Of a DNA stretch of 60,023 nucleotides, positions 16,195 through 24,624 are shown piece by piece. The position numbers and the translations under genes were made by a program. How positions within the stretch are numbered: the stretch's first letter is position 1; the number at the start of each line of letters is the position of its first letter. Source of the DNA: a virus; IMG/VR virus record IMGVR_UViG_3300046648_000381, positions 1 through 60,023 of that record, one strand, 5' to 3'. The notes below the pieces were generated by a model. It did not search any database and was not told where the DNA came from. It saw nothing but the letters and a program-made list of their open reading frames with translations.

Positions 16195-16964
16195 TGGCCG
16201 GAGACTGGATAAAAATGCGCATTGAACTGCAAACGCATCCGAAAGTTTTCCGCATGGTGTCCGCATTGCAAGCGGACAGATTGCGGATTATCGGCGGACT
16301 GCACATCGCCTGGAGTATCTTCGACACCCACTCAAGCGACGGTGTTCTGGTGGGTTACACCGTGGATGCGATGGATGCTGTAGTGGGCTGGCCGGGCTTT
16401 ACCCAGGCTATGATCGACGTCGAATGGGCGTCCGTTGATATTGGCGGAAGCCTTGTAATGCCTCGCTTTGATGAGCATAACGGGGCAAGTGCAAAGCGCC
16501 GTGCCAACGACTCCGAGCGCAAGCGCAACGAGCGTAAAAGTTCTGTCCGCAATTTGTCCGCAAACGAAGCGGACAAAACTCGGACCAGAGAAGAGAAGAG
16601 AAGAGAAGAGAAGAAAGAGCAAGATCAAAATCAAGGTGCTGGCGCACCGGCGAAGTCTTCCAAATTCGATCCCCTCACTGCCAAGCCTGAAAACGTGTCC
16701 GACAAGGCCTGGGCCGACTGGTGTCAGCACCGCAAGGAAATCCGTAAGCCGCTGACCGCCAAGAGCTGCGAGCAGCAGGCAAAGGCGCTTCTGGGCCATT
16801 CAGCCCCTGATCAGGTTCTCGCCACCTCAATCTCCAATGGCTGGACCGGGATATTCCCGGACAAGCCGAGCAGCAATGTCCACCAGTTCCCTTCGCGCCG
16901 ACAAGGAGTCGAGCCTGACTTCGACAGCACCGCATGGGCTAAAGACCTGATGGTGCCTCAGTGA
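16194..16964 (+). CDS. Replication protein, O/DnaT-like
   Basis: 256 residues. The N-terminus (WIKMRIELQTHPKVFRMVSA) is typical of phage replication initiators with a winged helix. A charged linker (KRREEKKEQDQNQ) leads to a C-terminal region resembling a DnaT-like single-strand binding domain (DKAWADWCQHRKEIRKPLT). It lies directly before the P-like gene. The linker is encoded by a pentanucleotide repeat (16587-16614), described in findings. Confidence 0.75.
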   Translation: MAGDWIKMRIELQTHPKVFRMVSALQADRLRIIGGLHIAWSIFDTHSSDGVLVGYTVDAMDAVVGWPGFTQAMIDVEWASVDIGGSLVMPRFDEHNGASAKRRANDSERKRNERKSSVRNLSANEADKTRTREEKRREEKKEQDQNQGAGAPAKSSKFDPLTAKPENVSDKAWADWCQHRKEIRKPLTAKSCEQQAKALLGHSAPDQVLATSISNGWTGIFPDKPSSNVHQFPSRRQGVEPDFDSTAWAKDLMVPQ

Positions 16965-17665
16965 AACCCGCCTCGCAGCTCATGGCGACCATGAGCAACT
17001 TGCCTCCGGTGAAGGTGTCGGCGCCTGTCGTCGTCTCGCTGGAGACTGCCGAGGTGGTGAACGACCTGTTTCGCCGGTTGCGCGGGATCTTCCCGGCATG
17101 GCGCCAAGCGTGGCCGTCTACCGAGGCCCTGGACGCCGCCAAGTCTGAGTGGATCAAGGAATTCGCAGACGAAGGTATCCGCACCCTGGAGCAGATCGAG
17201 TTCGGTATCCAGAAGTGCCGCAAGCTCAAGAAGCCATTCGCCCCCAGCGTCGGCGAGTTCATCGCCATGTGCCAGCCAAGCGCCGAAGACTTCGGTATGC
17301 CCAGCTCCGCAGATGCCTGGATGGAGGCGCTGATGGGCACTTACGGACATGAGGCCGTGAAGATCGCTGCGGTGGCTACCGGCCTGTTCGACCTGCGTTC
17401 AGCCAAGCAGACCGACAAGGGCCTTCGTGAGCGCTTCGACCGCAACTACGAAATCGTTCTTCGCCGCGCCCAGGCCGGTCAGCCGCTCGACGGCAAGATC
17501 CTGACCGGCATCGGTCATGACAGCCAGAAATCGGTGCTTGAACTGGCCGACGACCTGGCCGAGCGCCAGGCGCAAGAGCGAATCATCAAACAAGGAATCC
17601 CGGCAGACGGCGCATCGGCGCGCGAGCTGCTGATGGCCAAATTCGGGAAGAGGGCTGCGCAATGA
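16961..17665 (+). CDS. Lambda P-like replication protein (helicase loader)
   Basis: 234 residues. The signature FRRLRGIFPAWRQAWPSTEA and KPFAPSVGEFIAMCQP match the phage replication protein P family, which brings the host DnaB helicase to the initiator. The GTG start at 16961 overlaps the upstream stop (GTGA); an ATG at 16982 is the alternative. Confidence 0.88.
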   Translation: MKPASQLMATMSNLPPVKVSAPVVVSLETAEVVNDLFRRLRGIFPAWRQAWPSTEALDAAKSEWIKEFADEGIRTLEQIEFGIQKCRKLKKPFAPSVGEFIAMCQPSAEDFGMPSSADAWMEALMGTYGHEAVKIAAVATGLFDLRSAKQTDKGLRERFDRNYEIVLRRAQAGQPLDGKILTGIGHDSQKSVLELADDLAERQAQERIIKQGIPADGASARELLMAKFGKRAAQ

Positions 17666-17838
17666 TTCGAATACTCGCTGTGATCGCGATTATCGCGCTC
17701 GCTGGCTGCGACAAGGTCAGGAGTGACGTTAAGAGCCAAGTCGAGGATTACGCCGTCTGCCAGAAGGCCGGGATGGGCAGTTATCTGAACGCCTATTCCG
17801 AAGTCCGCTGCATGCCGCCCAAGGGGATTGCCCAATGA
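17662..17838 (+). CDS. Small lipoprotein (58 aa)
   Basis: Starts MIRILAVIAIIALAGCDKVR: a signal peptide with the lipobox LAGC, lipidated cysteine at residue 16. It has ATGA overlaps with both neighbours. Probably anchored in the envelope. Its role in the early region is unknown; superinfection exclusion is one possibility. Confidence 0.7.
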   Translation: MIRILAVIAIIALAGCDKVRSDVKSQVEDYAVCQKAGMGSYLNAYSEVRCMPPKGIAQ

Positions 17839-18038
17839 CCCCCTTCGACCACTCCGTACTCGCTTACTACCAGCAGCATGGCGGCGCAACAGCCTGGATC
17901 TGCGCATCAGCCCTTCAAGTCACCCGGGAAGAAGTCAGTAAAGCCCTCCAGCGTCTCAAGCGTAAGGGCGTCATGAAGAACAACGGCCCCTTTTGGGAGT
18001 GGAAAGCACCATCGCGCCAGGAGGTTGGTTATGAGTGA
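17835..18038 (+). CDS. Small winged-helix protein
   Basis: 67 residues. YYQQHGGATAWICASALQVT followed by EVSKALQRLKRKGVMKN fits a compact winged helix. It overlaps the lipoprotein stop (ATGA) and the next start. Probably a regulator. Confidence 0.65.
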   Translation: MTPFDHSVLAYYQQHGGATAWICASALQVTREEVSKALQRLKRKGVMKNNGPFWEWKAPSRQEVGYE

Positions 18039-18411
18039 GTTCATCGAAGTGAAGGTAAGCGAGCTGAGTGGCGAAGCCTTGAACTGGACCGTCGCAAAAG
18101 CCGTCGGCGAGCCAGTGGAGGTCATGCCCGGCATGGAATGGAAAAGCCAGCACGTTTGGACTGCTGGCTCATTCAATCGCTACAGGCCATCCACTGACTG
18201 GTCTCAGGGTGGCCCGCTGATCGAGAAGTACCTCGTTGACCTGCATTACCCGCACGGTCTTCCGGGGCGCGGCTGGTGGGCGCAGGCCGGTACGCACTCG
18301 CAAGACAACCCGCTCGCCGCCATTGATGCAACACCCCTCATCGCAGCCTGCCGCGCCATCGTTGCCTCTGTACTTGGCCCTGTCGTGTCTGTGCCGAAGG
18401 AGCTTGTATGA
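18031..18411 (+). CDS. NinX-like protein (DUF2591)
   Basis: 126 residues. The N-terminus (EVKVSELSGEALNWTVAKAV) and the later PLIEKYLVDL and AGTHSQDNPLAA segments match DUF2591/NinX proteins of lambdoid phages. GGAGG precedes the ATG at 18031. The function is unknown. Confidence 0.8.
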   Translation: MSEFIEVKVSELSGEALNWTVAKAVGEPVEVMPGMEWKSQHVWTAGSFNRYRPSTDWSQGGPLIEKYLVDLHYPHGLPGRGWWAQAGTHSQDNPLAAIDATPLIAACRAIVASVLGPVVSVPKELV

Positions 18412-18674
18412 ACGATAAGAAATCGCGTGAAGAGTTTGAAGTGTGGATGCGCGACGTAGCCAAAACAGTAGTCGGGAGCAGCGATCTGTACGCGGCGAGA
18501 CTTGAGCGGATGTACTGGGATACATGGCAGGCCTCCCGCGCCGCCCTGGTTATCCAACCGCCCGCGAAATTTGAATTTGCCGATCCTGACGGTCCGTATC
18601 ACAAGGGCTATCGCCAAGGAGTGCGCAGCATGGTCGACGCCATAGAGGCCGCTGGCGTGAGGGCGAAGTCATGA
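18408..18674 (+). CDS. Hypothetical nin-region protein
   Basis: 88 residues with a W-rich helical N-terminus (EEFEVWMRDVAKTV ... MYWDTWQASRAAL). ATGA overlaps on both sides. Resembles short phage proteins often found near Ead/Ea22; function unknown. Confidence 0.7.
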   Translation: MNDKKSREEFEVWMRDVAKTVVGSSDLYAARLERMYWDTWQASRAALVIQPPAKFEFADPDGPYHKGYRQGVRSMVDAIEAAGVRAKS

Positions 18675-18898
18675 GCGCATGTCCGAAATGCTCAGGCGAA
18701 AAGATCGTGGTTTCTTTCACACCTGCGAACGCGCTGATAAACCACTCGGGGCACACCCAGATCGAAACGGACTTCGTCACCTCCAGCCAGTATGACTTCT
18801 TCTGGCAGCACAAAGCGGCCAAGGATCACTTGAAGAAGCACTGCAGAACTTGCCAGTACGTGTGGCGCGAAGCAACTGCTGACGAGGTGAAGCCATGA
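18671..18898 (+). CDS. Zinc-ribbon protein
   Basis: 75 residues with SACPKCSGEK at the N-terminus and HCRTCQYVW near the C-terminus: two C-x2-C pairs that should bind one zinc. ATGA overlaps with both neighbours. Confidence 0.7.
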   Translation: MSACPKCSGEKIVVSFTPANALINHSGHTQIETDFVTSSQYDFFWQHKAAKDHLKKHCRTCQYVWREATADEVKP

Positions 18899-19410
18899 CC
18901 AATGAAGAGCTGAAGGCGATTGCTGAAGACGCATCCGAAGGGAAATGGCAGCAGGATGGATTCGAGGTTATCAGCGACGGCATTGAGGATCGCCGTATAG
19001 CCCGTTGCAGTTGGCTGACTGATGCCAAGTTCATGGCCGCCGCCAATCCTGCCGCAGTGCTGGGGCTGATTGCGGATAACGATCGCCTGGAGCGAAAGAA
19101 TGCCAATCAGGCCGAGAGTATTCGCGAGTACCAGGACCTCGTCACGGGCGGCGACGTAAGCCTTGGGACGCTTAAAGCAGATCTGCGGGTGACGACTGGT
19201 GAGCGTGACGCGCTCAAGGCTGAGTGCGAAGGGCTGCGGAAAGATGCTGAGCGTTATCGGTGGCTTCGCAGAGACACGTCATCAGGGAAAGTTGATTTCT
19301 GCATCATGCGTAAGCACTGGGGCGCTGACGTCTTGAGCGCCATTCTTGAGCTTGAGCAGGCTGATCAGCAGATCGACGCCGCCATGAGCAAGGAGGCTTC
19401 CAATGGCTGA
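18895..19410 (+). CDS. Ead/Ea22-like protein
   Basis: 171 residues. NEELKAIAEDASEGKWQ and AKFMAAANPAAVLGLIADN are typical of the Ead/Ea22 family. They are followed by a coiled coil and a conserved RKDAERYRWLRR tail. In lambdoid phages these genes are expressed early and are non-essential. Confidence 0.8.
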   Translation: MTNEELKAIAEDASEGKWQQDGFEVISDGIEDRRIARCSWLTDAKFMAAANPAAVLGLIADNDRLERKNANQAESIREYQDLVTGGDVSLGTLKADLRVTTGERDALKAECEGLRKDAERYRWLRRDTSSGKVDFCIMRKHWGADVLSAILELEQADQQIDAAMSKEASNG

Positions 19411-19849
19411 CCACCAACTCCGCAACGAATCCGACCGCGCCCGGCTGATGGGCTACCTCCAGGGCCTGGACCTGAGCAAGCCCCGCAAGGTGTCTATCAG
19501 TGAAAGCCGGAACAAGCGCAGCGACGCCCAAAATCGCCTCCTGTGGCAATGGAATGGCCTGATCCAAACCCATCTGCGCGATTCGTACGGCCAGCTGGCC
19601 AGCGCCGAGCAGTGGCATGAGATTCTGGTCGCCAAGCTGTGGCCTGCTGAGCTGCACCCTGTCGCACTGCCTGACGGCTCAACCTTCCGCGTCGGCCGGG
19701 CCAAGACCAGCAAGTTCACCACGGTGCAGATGACGACCTATCTGGAGCTGCTGGATGCCTATTGCGCCGAGTACCTGCAGCTCCTGCTGCCGCACCCGGA
19801 TGACTTGATGAATGCCATCTATGGCGAGCGGCGGAGGGTGGCGGCATGA
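19403..19849 (+). CDS. ninB: NinB recombination protein
   Basis: 148 residues. The KRSDAQNRLLWQWNGLI and HEILVAKLWPAE segments match NinB (Orf), which helps load recombination proteins on SSB-coated DNA. It lies in the nin region, consistent with the Bet/exonuclease pair on the left arm. Confidence 0.85.
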   Translation: MADHQLRNESDRARLMGYLQGLDLSKPRKVSISESRNKRSDAQNRLLWQWNGLIQTHLRDSYGQLASAEQWHEILVAKLWPAELHPVALPDGSTFRVGRAKTSKFTTVQMTTYLELLDAYCAEYLQLLLPHPDDLMNAIYGERRRVAA

Positions 19850-20004
19850 ACGAATCCAAGGCTTTCAAGTTCATCGCCGGAGCAATGCTGGTTATCGCTA
19901 TGACCGTGTACTCGCAGACGACTGAGCATCTGCAGGGGGCCGCAGTATTCCTCATCTCAGCGACCACCTTCCTTGTCGGGTATTTCGCCGGGGAGGACGT
20001 CTGA
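19846..20004 (+). CDS. Small two-helix membrane protein (52 aa)
   Basis: Frame starting MNESKAFKFIAGAMLVIAMT with a second hydrophobic helix (GAAVFLISATTFLVGYFAG). It overlaps ninB (ATGA) and shares one base with ninG (TGATG). The function is unknown. Confidence 0.65.
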   Translation: MNESKAFKFIAGAMLVIAMTVYSQTTEHLQGAAVFLISATTFLVGYFAGEDV

Positions 20005-20624
20005 TGAAGCGCACGGAGTTGAAGCGAACCGTCCCCCTCAAGGCCAGCGGCATAACCCCGCGCACACCCCGCAAGAAGAAGTGCGCCCACTGCACGGAAG
20101 CCTTCCAGCCTTCGCGTGTCGGTCAAAAGGTATGCAGCCCTGCCTGTGCCATAGCTCTGCCGCCGGAGAACCTGGTGCAGGCGCGCAAGGCGTTGGCTGA
20201 TGTGGGGCGCAAGGAGCATCGGGCGGCAAAGGAGAGGGTGAAGTCGCGGGCAGAGCACATGCGCGAGGCCCAACAAGCCTTTAACCAGTGGATCCGCCTA
20301 CGTGACGTCGACCTTGGCTGCGTGAGCTGCAATAAGCCGGCGACCTGGCAGGGGCAATGGCACGCATCGCATTTTCTCAGCGTCGGATCGTCGCCAGAGC
20401 ACCGCTTTAACCCGGCCAACGTCCATAAGGCCTGTTCCATCTGCAATAACCATTTGAGCGGCAATATTCTGGGGTTCAGGCCTGAGCTGGAGCGCCGGAT
20501 TGGGCTGCGGGCTTTAGAGGAATTGATCGGACCTTGCGAACCGCGGCGCTACACGATTGAGGATTTGAAGGCGCTGAAGGCCGAGTACCGAGCAAAAACG
20601 CGAGAGCTGAAGAAGTCCGCTTAA
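20004..20624 (+). CDS. ninG: NinG (Rap) recombination protein
   Basis: 206 residues. An N-terminal cysteine motif (KCAHCTEAF ... KVCSPAC), a helical middle and a C-terminal HNH-like part (GCVSCNKPATWQGQWHASHF ... HKACSICNNHLSG) are characteristic of NinG/Rap. This is a structure-specific nuclease that resolves branched recombination intermediates. Confidence 0.92.
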   Translation: MKRTELKRTVPLKASGITPRTPRKKKCAHCTEAFQPSRVGQKVCSPACAIALPPENLVQARKALADVGRKEHRAAKERVKSRAEHMREAQQAFNQWIRLRDVDLGCVSCNKPATWQGQWHASHFLSVGSSPEHRFNPANVHKACSICNNHLSGNILGFRPELERRIGLRALEELIGPCEPRRYTIEDLKALKAEYRAKTRELKKSA

Positions 20625-20638
20625 CGAAGGGGTAGACC

Positions 20639-21001
20639 ATGCCAGAGCAGATGTCATTCGAGTTGCCAGCTCAGTCAGTACGCCCACGCCTTCGACTCGT
20701 ACCGAAGGCCAGGGCCGAATCAGGCCCTCAGCCTGAGCAACTGTGCATCGACTTCACTGCGCCTGTTCTGGCGTTGGCTACGTACATTCCTCGGATGCCG
20801 CACCGGGACACGACTTGCGCCGGGGCTACACCGATCACCAGGGATGGGATAACCCTTCCGGCCGCCGAGTGGGCGGCCAGACTGGGGATCAAGTGGAACA
20901 CGGTGAAGATGCGCCGGCTTCGCGGAGATGGCTGGACCGAGGCCCTGAAGCCGGAGCTGCGCCGGACCACGTTCATGTCGAACTGGAGAATGCACGCTTA
21001 G
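20639..21001 (+). CDS. HTH-containing protein in the late-regulator position
   Basis: 120 residues with a disordered N-terminus and a C-terminal HTH-like region (DGITLPAAEWAARLGIKWNT, then VKMRRLRGDGW). It is the last rightward early gene before the late region, where lambdoid phages encode the late regulator Q. It has no Q similarity that I can see. It overlaps a leftward gene by 4 nt at its 3' end. Confidence 0.6.
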   Translation: MPEQMSFELPAQSVRPRLRLVPKARAESGPQPEQLCIDFTAPVLALATYIPRMPHRDTTCAGATPITRDGITLPAAEWAARLGIKWNTVKMRRLRGDGWTEALKPELRRTTFMSNWRMHA

Positions 21002-21264
21002 CGCCAGACGTGCAGAACCTTGTCGCCGTCGCCTTCGTTGGCTGCGCGGAACTTCAATTCGTCGAGCAATGCCTGGAGTCTGGTGATTTTCTCGGAATTA
21101 AGCGTGCCGCCAATGAGCGCGTTCTCATGCTTGCCGGACAGGGTAATCACCAGCAGGGCGTCGGATTCTCCCTGGTCCATGGCGTCGGCGGTCAGCGCCA
21201 TCACTTCGGTGATTGCGAAGTAAGCCGAATCGCGAGTGTTACTGCTGAATTGTCGTTGTGTCAT
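20998..21264 (-). CDS. Leftward hypothetical gene between early and late regions
   Basis: 88 residues (starts MTQRQFSSNTRDSAYFAI) with GGGG upstream of the ATG. It converges with the preceding gene, the two stop codons overlapping. The opposite orientation suggests lysogenic expression or a regulatory role. No family recognised. Confidence 0.6.
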   Translation of the reverse strand: MTQRQFSSNTRDSAYFAITEVMALTADAMDQGESDALLVITLSGKHENALIGGTLNSEKITRLQALLDELKFRAANEGDGDKVLHVWR

Positions 21265-21323
21265 GTGGAATGCCCCTTTGGATTGAGCGGCCAGTACATG
21301 TGGCTGATCGGGGAGGGCAAGTG

Positions 21324-21348
21324 TTGCGTTGTGGATTCAGCCACATAA
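21324..21348 (+). promoter_or_regulatory. Late promoter-like element 1
   Basis: TTGC, 6 nt, GATTCAGCCACATAA. First of ten copies; lies 97 nt before the start at 21445, the first gene of the late region. Confidence 0.65.
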
Positions 21349-21444
21349 ATTCGAGTTGCGGCTAGGGTAGCTCCCGAAATGCTGGCCCCTAACCGGCCTG
21401 CCGCATCCATTCAGTTAGGGCTTCGTACTTTAGGAGTATGAGAT

Positions 21445-21828
21445 ATGAGTATTTACATCCCCGATGAGTTTGAAAAACCGTTGCTGGAGATCGTCAGCGT
21501 CTTCTGGGCAGATTGGCAAGATAAAGTCCTAGAGACCTTTGATGAGGGTGGCGGAAGCTTTATCCACGCCCCTTTCCTTGATAGCCATAGCGGCATCACT
21601 GACCCATTGGCGCTCAGGGTCAGCGTTCTCATACCGTCTGTTCTTGATGATCATGGCAAGGGCGACAAAGAGCGTTACAGCGCCCCAGTTAATTTGAGAG
21701 ATGAGCTCATGGAGCTTATTTCCGAAGATCCTGATCATTTCAGGGATAAGGCGCTGCAGATGGTTGCAGCGTTTCGCGCCCTGGCTGACGAAATTGAGTT
21801 AACAGTGGCGTCGGGTGTTGCGAAATGA
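21445..21828 (+). CDS. Hypothetical protein, paralogue of next gene
   Basis: 127 residues starting MSIYIPDEFEKPLLEIVSVF. It resembles its downstream neighbour along the whole length (I-P-[DE]-E-x2-K-P-L start, APxL then DPxA[LM]R middle, ADEI end), so the pair arose by tandem duplication. GGAG precedes the ATG. The function is unknown. Confidence 0.7.
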   Translation: MSIYIPDEFEKPLLEIVSVFWADWQDKVLETFDEGGGSFIHAPFLDSHSGITDPLALRVSVLIPSVLDDHGKGDKERYSAPVNLRDELMELISEDPDHFRDKALQMVAAFRALADEIELTVASGVAK

Positions 21829-22184
21829 TGATTGATATTCCAGAAGAAGCTGGTAAGCCCCTTGCAGAATTTGTTTCTGCACTTCGCAAGGATTTCCAGC
21901 AAGCTTTTAAAGAAACATTCGAAGGGGATGTGCGTGAGAGCTACATCACTGCGCCATATCTTTATCGGAGCGATATTGAAGACCCGTTCGCTATGCGCGC
22001 AATGCTATTTGTTCCCGGCTGCGGGGGCTTTTACACGCCATGCCAAAGCTTCAGGGATGACGTAATCAGGACCATTGAGGATTGTCCCTCTGAATACAAA
22101 GACAAGGCGGCAATTCTATCTGCTGCTCTCCGCAAGCTTGCTGATGAGATTGATGCGATGGTTGCCGCTGATCCCGATGAATAG
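21825..22184 (+). CDS. Hypothetical protein, paralogue of previous gene
   Basis: 119 residues starting MMIDIPEEAGKPLAEFVSAL. The start overlaps the upstream stop (ATGA). Clearly related to the preceding gene but diverged. The function is unknown; both are cytoplasmic and acidic. Confidence 0.7.
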   Translation: MMIDIPEEAGKPLAEFVSALRKDFQQAFKETFEGDVRESYITAPYLYRSDIEDPFAMRAMLFVPGCGGFYTPCQSFRDDVIRTIEDCPSEYKDKAAILSAALRKLADEIDAMVAADPDE

Positions 22185-22222
22185 CGGCAATACCTGAGCG
22201 TGACTGCATAAGTTTTGATGTG

Positions 22223-22247
22223 TTGCATCGTCGATCCAGCCACATAG
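22223..22247 (+). promoter_or_regulatory. Late promoter-like element 2
   Basis: TTGC, 6 nt, GATCCAGCCACATAG, 66 nt before the holin gene. Confidence 0.7.
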
Positions 22248-22312
22248 CCTGATGGCAAGTAGCAATCAAGCCCAAGGGCCGACGATGACCAATCACACAG
22301 CGAGGGCCGGGC

Positions 22313-22639
22313 ATGGAGTTCGTGTATCGGCTCTTTGAGAAAATAACCGACGTAGTGTTTGCGGGCTTTATCGGGTCTTTAGTCGCCAGTTGGTGGCACC
22401 GAGACGACCTTACAAACTACAAAGCCTGGATCATTTTCTTGGTCACAGGTGTTGCATGTGCGTTCTATCTGACGGGGATGGTCAGCTCGCACCTTAGTAT
22501 TACGGAGCCCAGCAATGTCGCGGGGGTTGGCTTTCTGTTAGGCGCCTTTGGCGGCTCCCTGATGACGGCCATCAACCGCGCGATTAAAGCCGCTGACCTT
22601 TGGGCGCTCATACGCTCGAAGTTCGGAGGAGGCAGCTAA
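22313..22639 (+). CDS. Holin
   Basis: 108 residues with three hydrophobic segments (about 14-28, 37-60 and 68-88) and a short charged C-terminus. Size and topology suit a class I-like holin that permeabilises the inner membrane for the endolysin. In this phage it is separated from endolysin and spanins by about 34 kb. It shares a base with the next start. Confidence 0.75.
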   Translation: MEFVYRLFEKITDVVFAGFIGSLVASWWHRDDLTNYKAWIIFLVTGVACAFYLTGMVSSHLSITEPSNVAGVGFLLGAFGGSLMTAINRAIKAADLWALIRSKFGGGS

Positions 22640-22986
22640 TGACGCTTCAATTCCTGAGCACCACCTTCATCGCAATCATTTCAGCCTGGGCCTTGTGGTC
22701 GATGCTCAGCCCTAAAGTCCGGGACGGCATCGTTGGCAAGTGCATCTACGCCACCATCGCCATGGCGGGCTACGCCATCGTCCAGCGAGACGAAACGTTC
22801 TTCATCACCCCGACAGTCGCGGGTGTCACCTTTCACGCCGCCCTGGCCCTTGCCGGGGTGCGCCACATCTTCATGGTCACCTACTGGCTGGCCGTCAAGC
22901 GCTGGATCTGCCGCCACCTTAACTGCGAGCACTGCGTCAACTTCGGGCCAGGCGAAACCCAGACCGAGCGCCGGAAGGGCGAATGA
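22639..22986 (+). CDS. Second holin-like membrane protein
   Basis: 115 residues from the ATG at 22639 (TAATG with the holin stop; GGAGG upstream). Hydrophobic helices at about 3-22, 32-48 and 58-78, then a cysteine-containing tail (CRHLNCEHCVNF). Probably an antiholin or second holin. Confidence 0.7.
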   Translation: MTLQFLSTTFIAIISAWALWSMLSPKVRDGIVGKCIYATIAMAGYAIVQRDETFFITPTVAGVTFHAALALAGVRHIFMVTYWLAVKRWICRHLNCEHCVNFGPGETQTERRKGE

Positions 22987-23306
22987 GCTGGTTCAACCTA
23001 TTCAGGCCCAAACCACATCAAGAGGATTTACCCATGGACAACGAACCGCAACTGGTACCGGCAAGCTCCGGCATTTCGGTATCGGCACAACCGGCCCTTG
23101 CTTCTACGGCGAATGGTGATAACAGCCTATTGCTGACCGGCGTTGCCAGCCCGACACCGGCCACGCCGCTGCAGGCCGCCACCCCGACCGGCGTACCACA
23201 ACCCTCCGTCGACACCGGCAAGCTCAAGGCCCTCCTGATCACCCTGGGCCACGACATCGAAGCCGAATGGGATCACCTAATCGCCCTGGCCAAGAAAGCG
23301 CTGTAA
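22983..23306 (+). CDS. Hypothetical Pro/Ala-rich protein
   Basis: 107 residues. The N-terminus SWFNLFRPKPHQ, a long disordered Pro/Ala/Ser linker and a helical C-terminus (KLKALLITLGHDIEAEWDHL). It overlaps the second holin gene (ATGA). The function is unknown. Confidence 0.65.
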   Translation: MSWFNLFRPKPHQEDLPMDNEPQLVPASSGISVSAQPALASTANGDNSLLLTGVASPTPATPLQAATPTGVPQPSVDTGKLKALLITLGHDIEAEWDHLIALAKKAL

Positions 23307-23334
23307 TCGATCAATCAAGCACGGGAGCAGTGCT

Positions 23335-23598
23335 ATGAGTATCTATGAAGTAGTTTTGACATCTGGCAAGCGATTCGAGGTGGAGGCTGATCGAATTGCC
23401 TCCGGACCATCGGGATGTACGGCAATCAAGGACGACAAAGATATTGCCCATTTTTATGGGGTTGCGTATTGGGCGGATAAGGCGGCAATGGGCAATCCAG
23501 TGCAAGGGGGTGACCCGGCACGCCAGCATCTTGAAGAAACGGTCGGGGCTTATATGCGGAAGTATTCCCCGCTGATGAGTCAGTACGAGGCTCGCTAA
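23335..23598 (+). CDS. Hypothetical protein
   Basis: 87 residues (starts MSIYEVVLTSGKRFEVEADR), beta-rich N-terminus. It shares one base with the terminase small subunit start (TAATG). No known family. Confidence 0.65.
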   Translation: MSIYEVVLTSGKRFEVEADRIASGPSGCTAIKDDKDIAHFYGVAYWADKAAMGNPVQGGDPARQHLEETVGAYMRKYSPLMSQYEAR

Positions 23599-24113
23599 TG
23601 ACTGGTACGAACGCCCCTGACTGGTTCGAAGCCGAGAAAGCCTACCGGGCAGGAATGGTCTCGGTAGTTGTCATCGCCCAGCAGTGCGGAATGAGCGAGG
23701 GCGCTATCCGCAAGCGCGCCAAGAAGCTTGGGTGGGAGAGAGACCTCACTGACAAGGTACGCAGCCTCACCAAAAGCAAATTGGTACGAACGGTACGAGG
23801 TCCTGAGGATTCGTACCGCACCGACACTCAGATCATCGAGGATGCGTCAAAGCTCGGGGTTACAAAGGTCCTGGCGCAGCGAGTAAGCATCGGTCGATGG
23901 ATGAGCGTGTCTCAGAAGCTGCTGACGTTCCTGGAGGCTCTGGACGTGAACGAGGACAACCACGCCGAGTACGCCCGATCGCTGAATACCGGCGTCACGG
24001 CAGAAATGAACCTGATCAAGGCTGAGCGCCAGGCCTACGGCATCGACGACGCCAGTTCCGAAGAATCATACGAAAGCCGGTTGGCACGTTTGTTTGAGGG
24101 GGCGAAAGCATGA
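23598..24113 (+). CDS. Terminase small subunit
   Basis: 171 residues. The N-terminal HTH (YRAGMVSVVVIAQQCGMSEG, then AIRKRAKKLGWER) is typical of small terminases that bind the packaging start site. A helical oligomerisation region follows. It lies about 2 kb before the large subunit, with small genes in between. Confidence 0.8.
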   Translation: MTGTNAPDWFEAEKAYRAGMVSVVVIAQQCGMSEGAIRKRAKKLGWERDLTDKVRSLTKSKLVRTVRGPEDSYRTDTQIIEDASKLGVTKVLAQRVSIGRWMSVSQKLLTFLEALDVNEDNHAEYARSLNTGVTAEMNLIKAERQAYGIDDASSEESYESRLARLFEGAKA

Positions 24114-24367
24114 ATCAATTGGAAATCAGCTGTATGCCAGGCGCGTACGAGATTGCATTCTGCGATCAATACAAGAAGCCAGTAGGGCCATGGCTTTGGC
24201 TGCTGCCTAGAACGCTGTTCGATGAGGATGTTTGTGTCTCGTTCGTTTGCGATGTAGAGCAGTTCGTGACCGGCATTATTGATCGGAGTGGCCGATATAG
24301 GCGTATCGGGCCCTACAGCGTATCCGCAGGGTCGACGCTCAAACTGAGAGCGGGAGTAGTCTCATGA
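24110..24367 (+). CDS. Hypothetical protein
   Basis: 85 residues, beta-rich (YEIAFCDQYKKPVGPWLWLL). ATGA overlaps with both neighbours. No family recognised. Confidence 0.6.
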   Translation: MNQLEISCMPGAYEIAFCDQYKKPVGPWLWLLPRTLFDEDVCVSFVCDVEQFVTGIIDRSGRYRRIGPYSVSAGSTLKLRAGVVS

Positions 24368-24624
24368 GATCCACTCTTTCCCGTCTGCTTAAATCTGTCG
24401 CTGATCGAATTAGCAATACTCCAGCTGTGCCGACACCGCAGGAAATACAGGCGAAGATCGACTTTGTGATGCCTTGCTCGCTGTGCGGCCAGCCTGCTGT
24501 ATGGGCCGTGCCGGGATACAACGCCTATGGAGAATTTGGCAGGGCGTTGCTTCGCTGCGACAAATGCGTTCATTCTGCGACAGGCCGCCGTCGCCTCGTC
24601 GATCCGCGCCACGAAACGCCTTGA
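24364..24624 (+). CDS. Zinc-ribbon protein
   Basis: 86 residues with CSLCGQPAVW and a later CDKCVH: two C-x2-C pairs. It overlaps both neighbours. The function is unknown. Confidence 0.65.
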   Translation: MRSTLSRLLKSVADRISNTPAVPTPQEIQAKIDFVMPCSLCGQPAVWAVPGYNAYGEFGRALLRCDKCVHSATGRRRLVDPRHETP

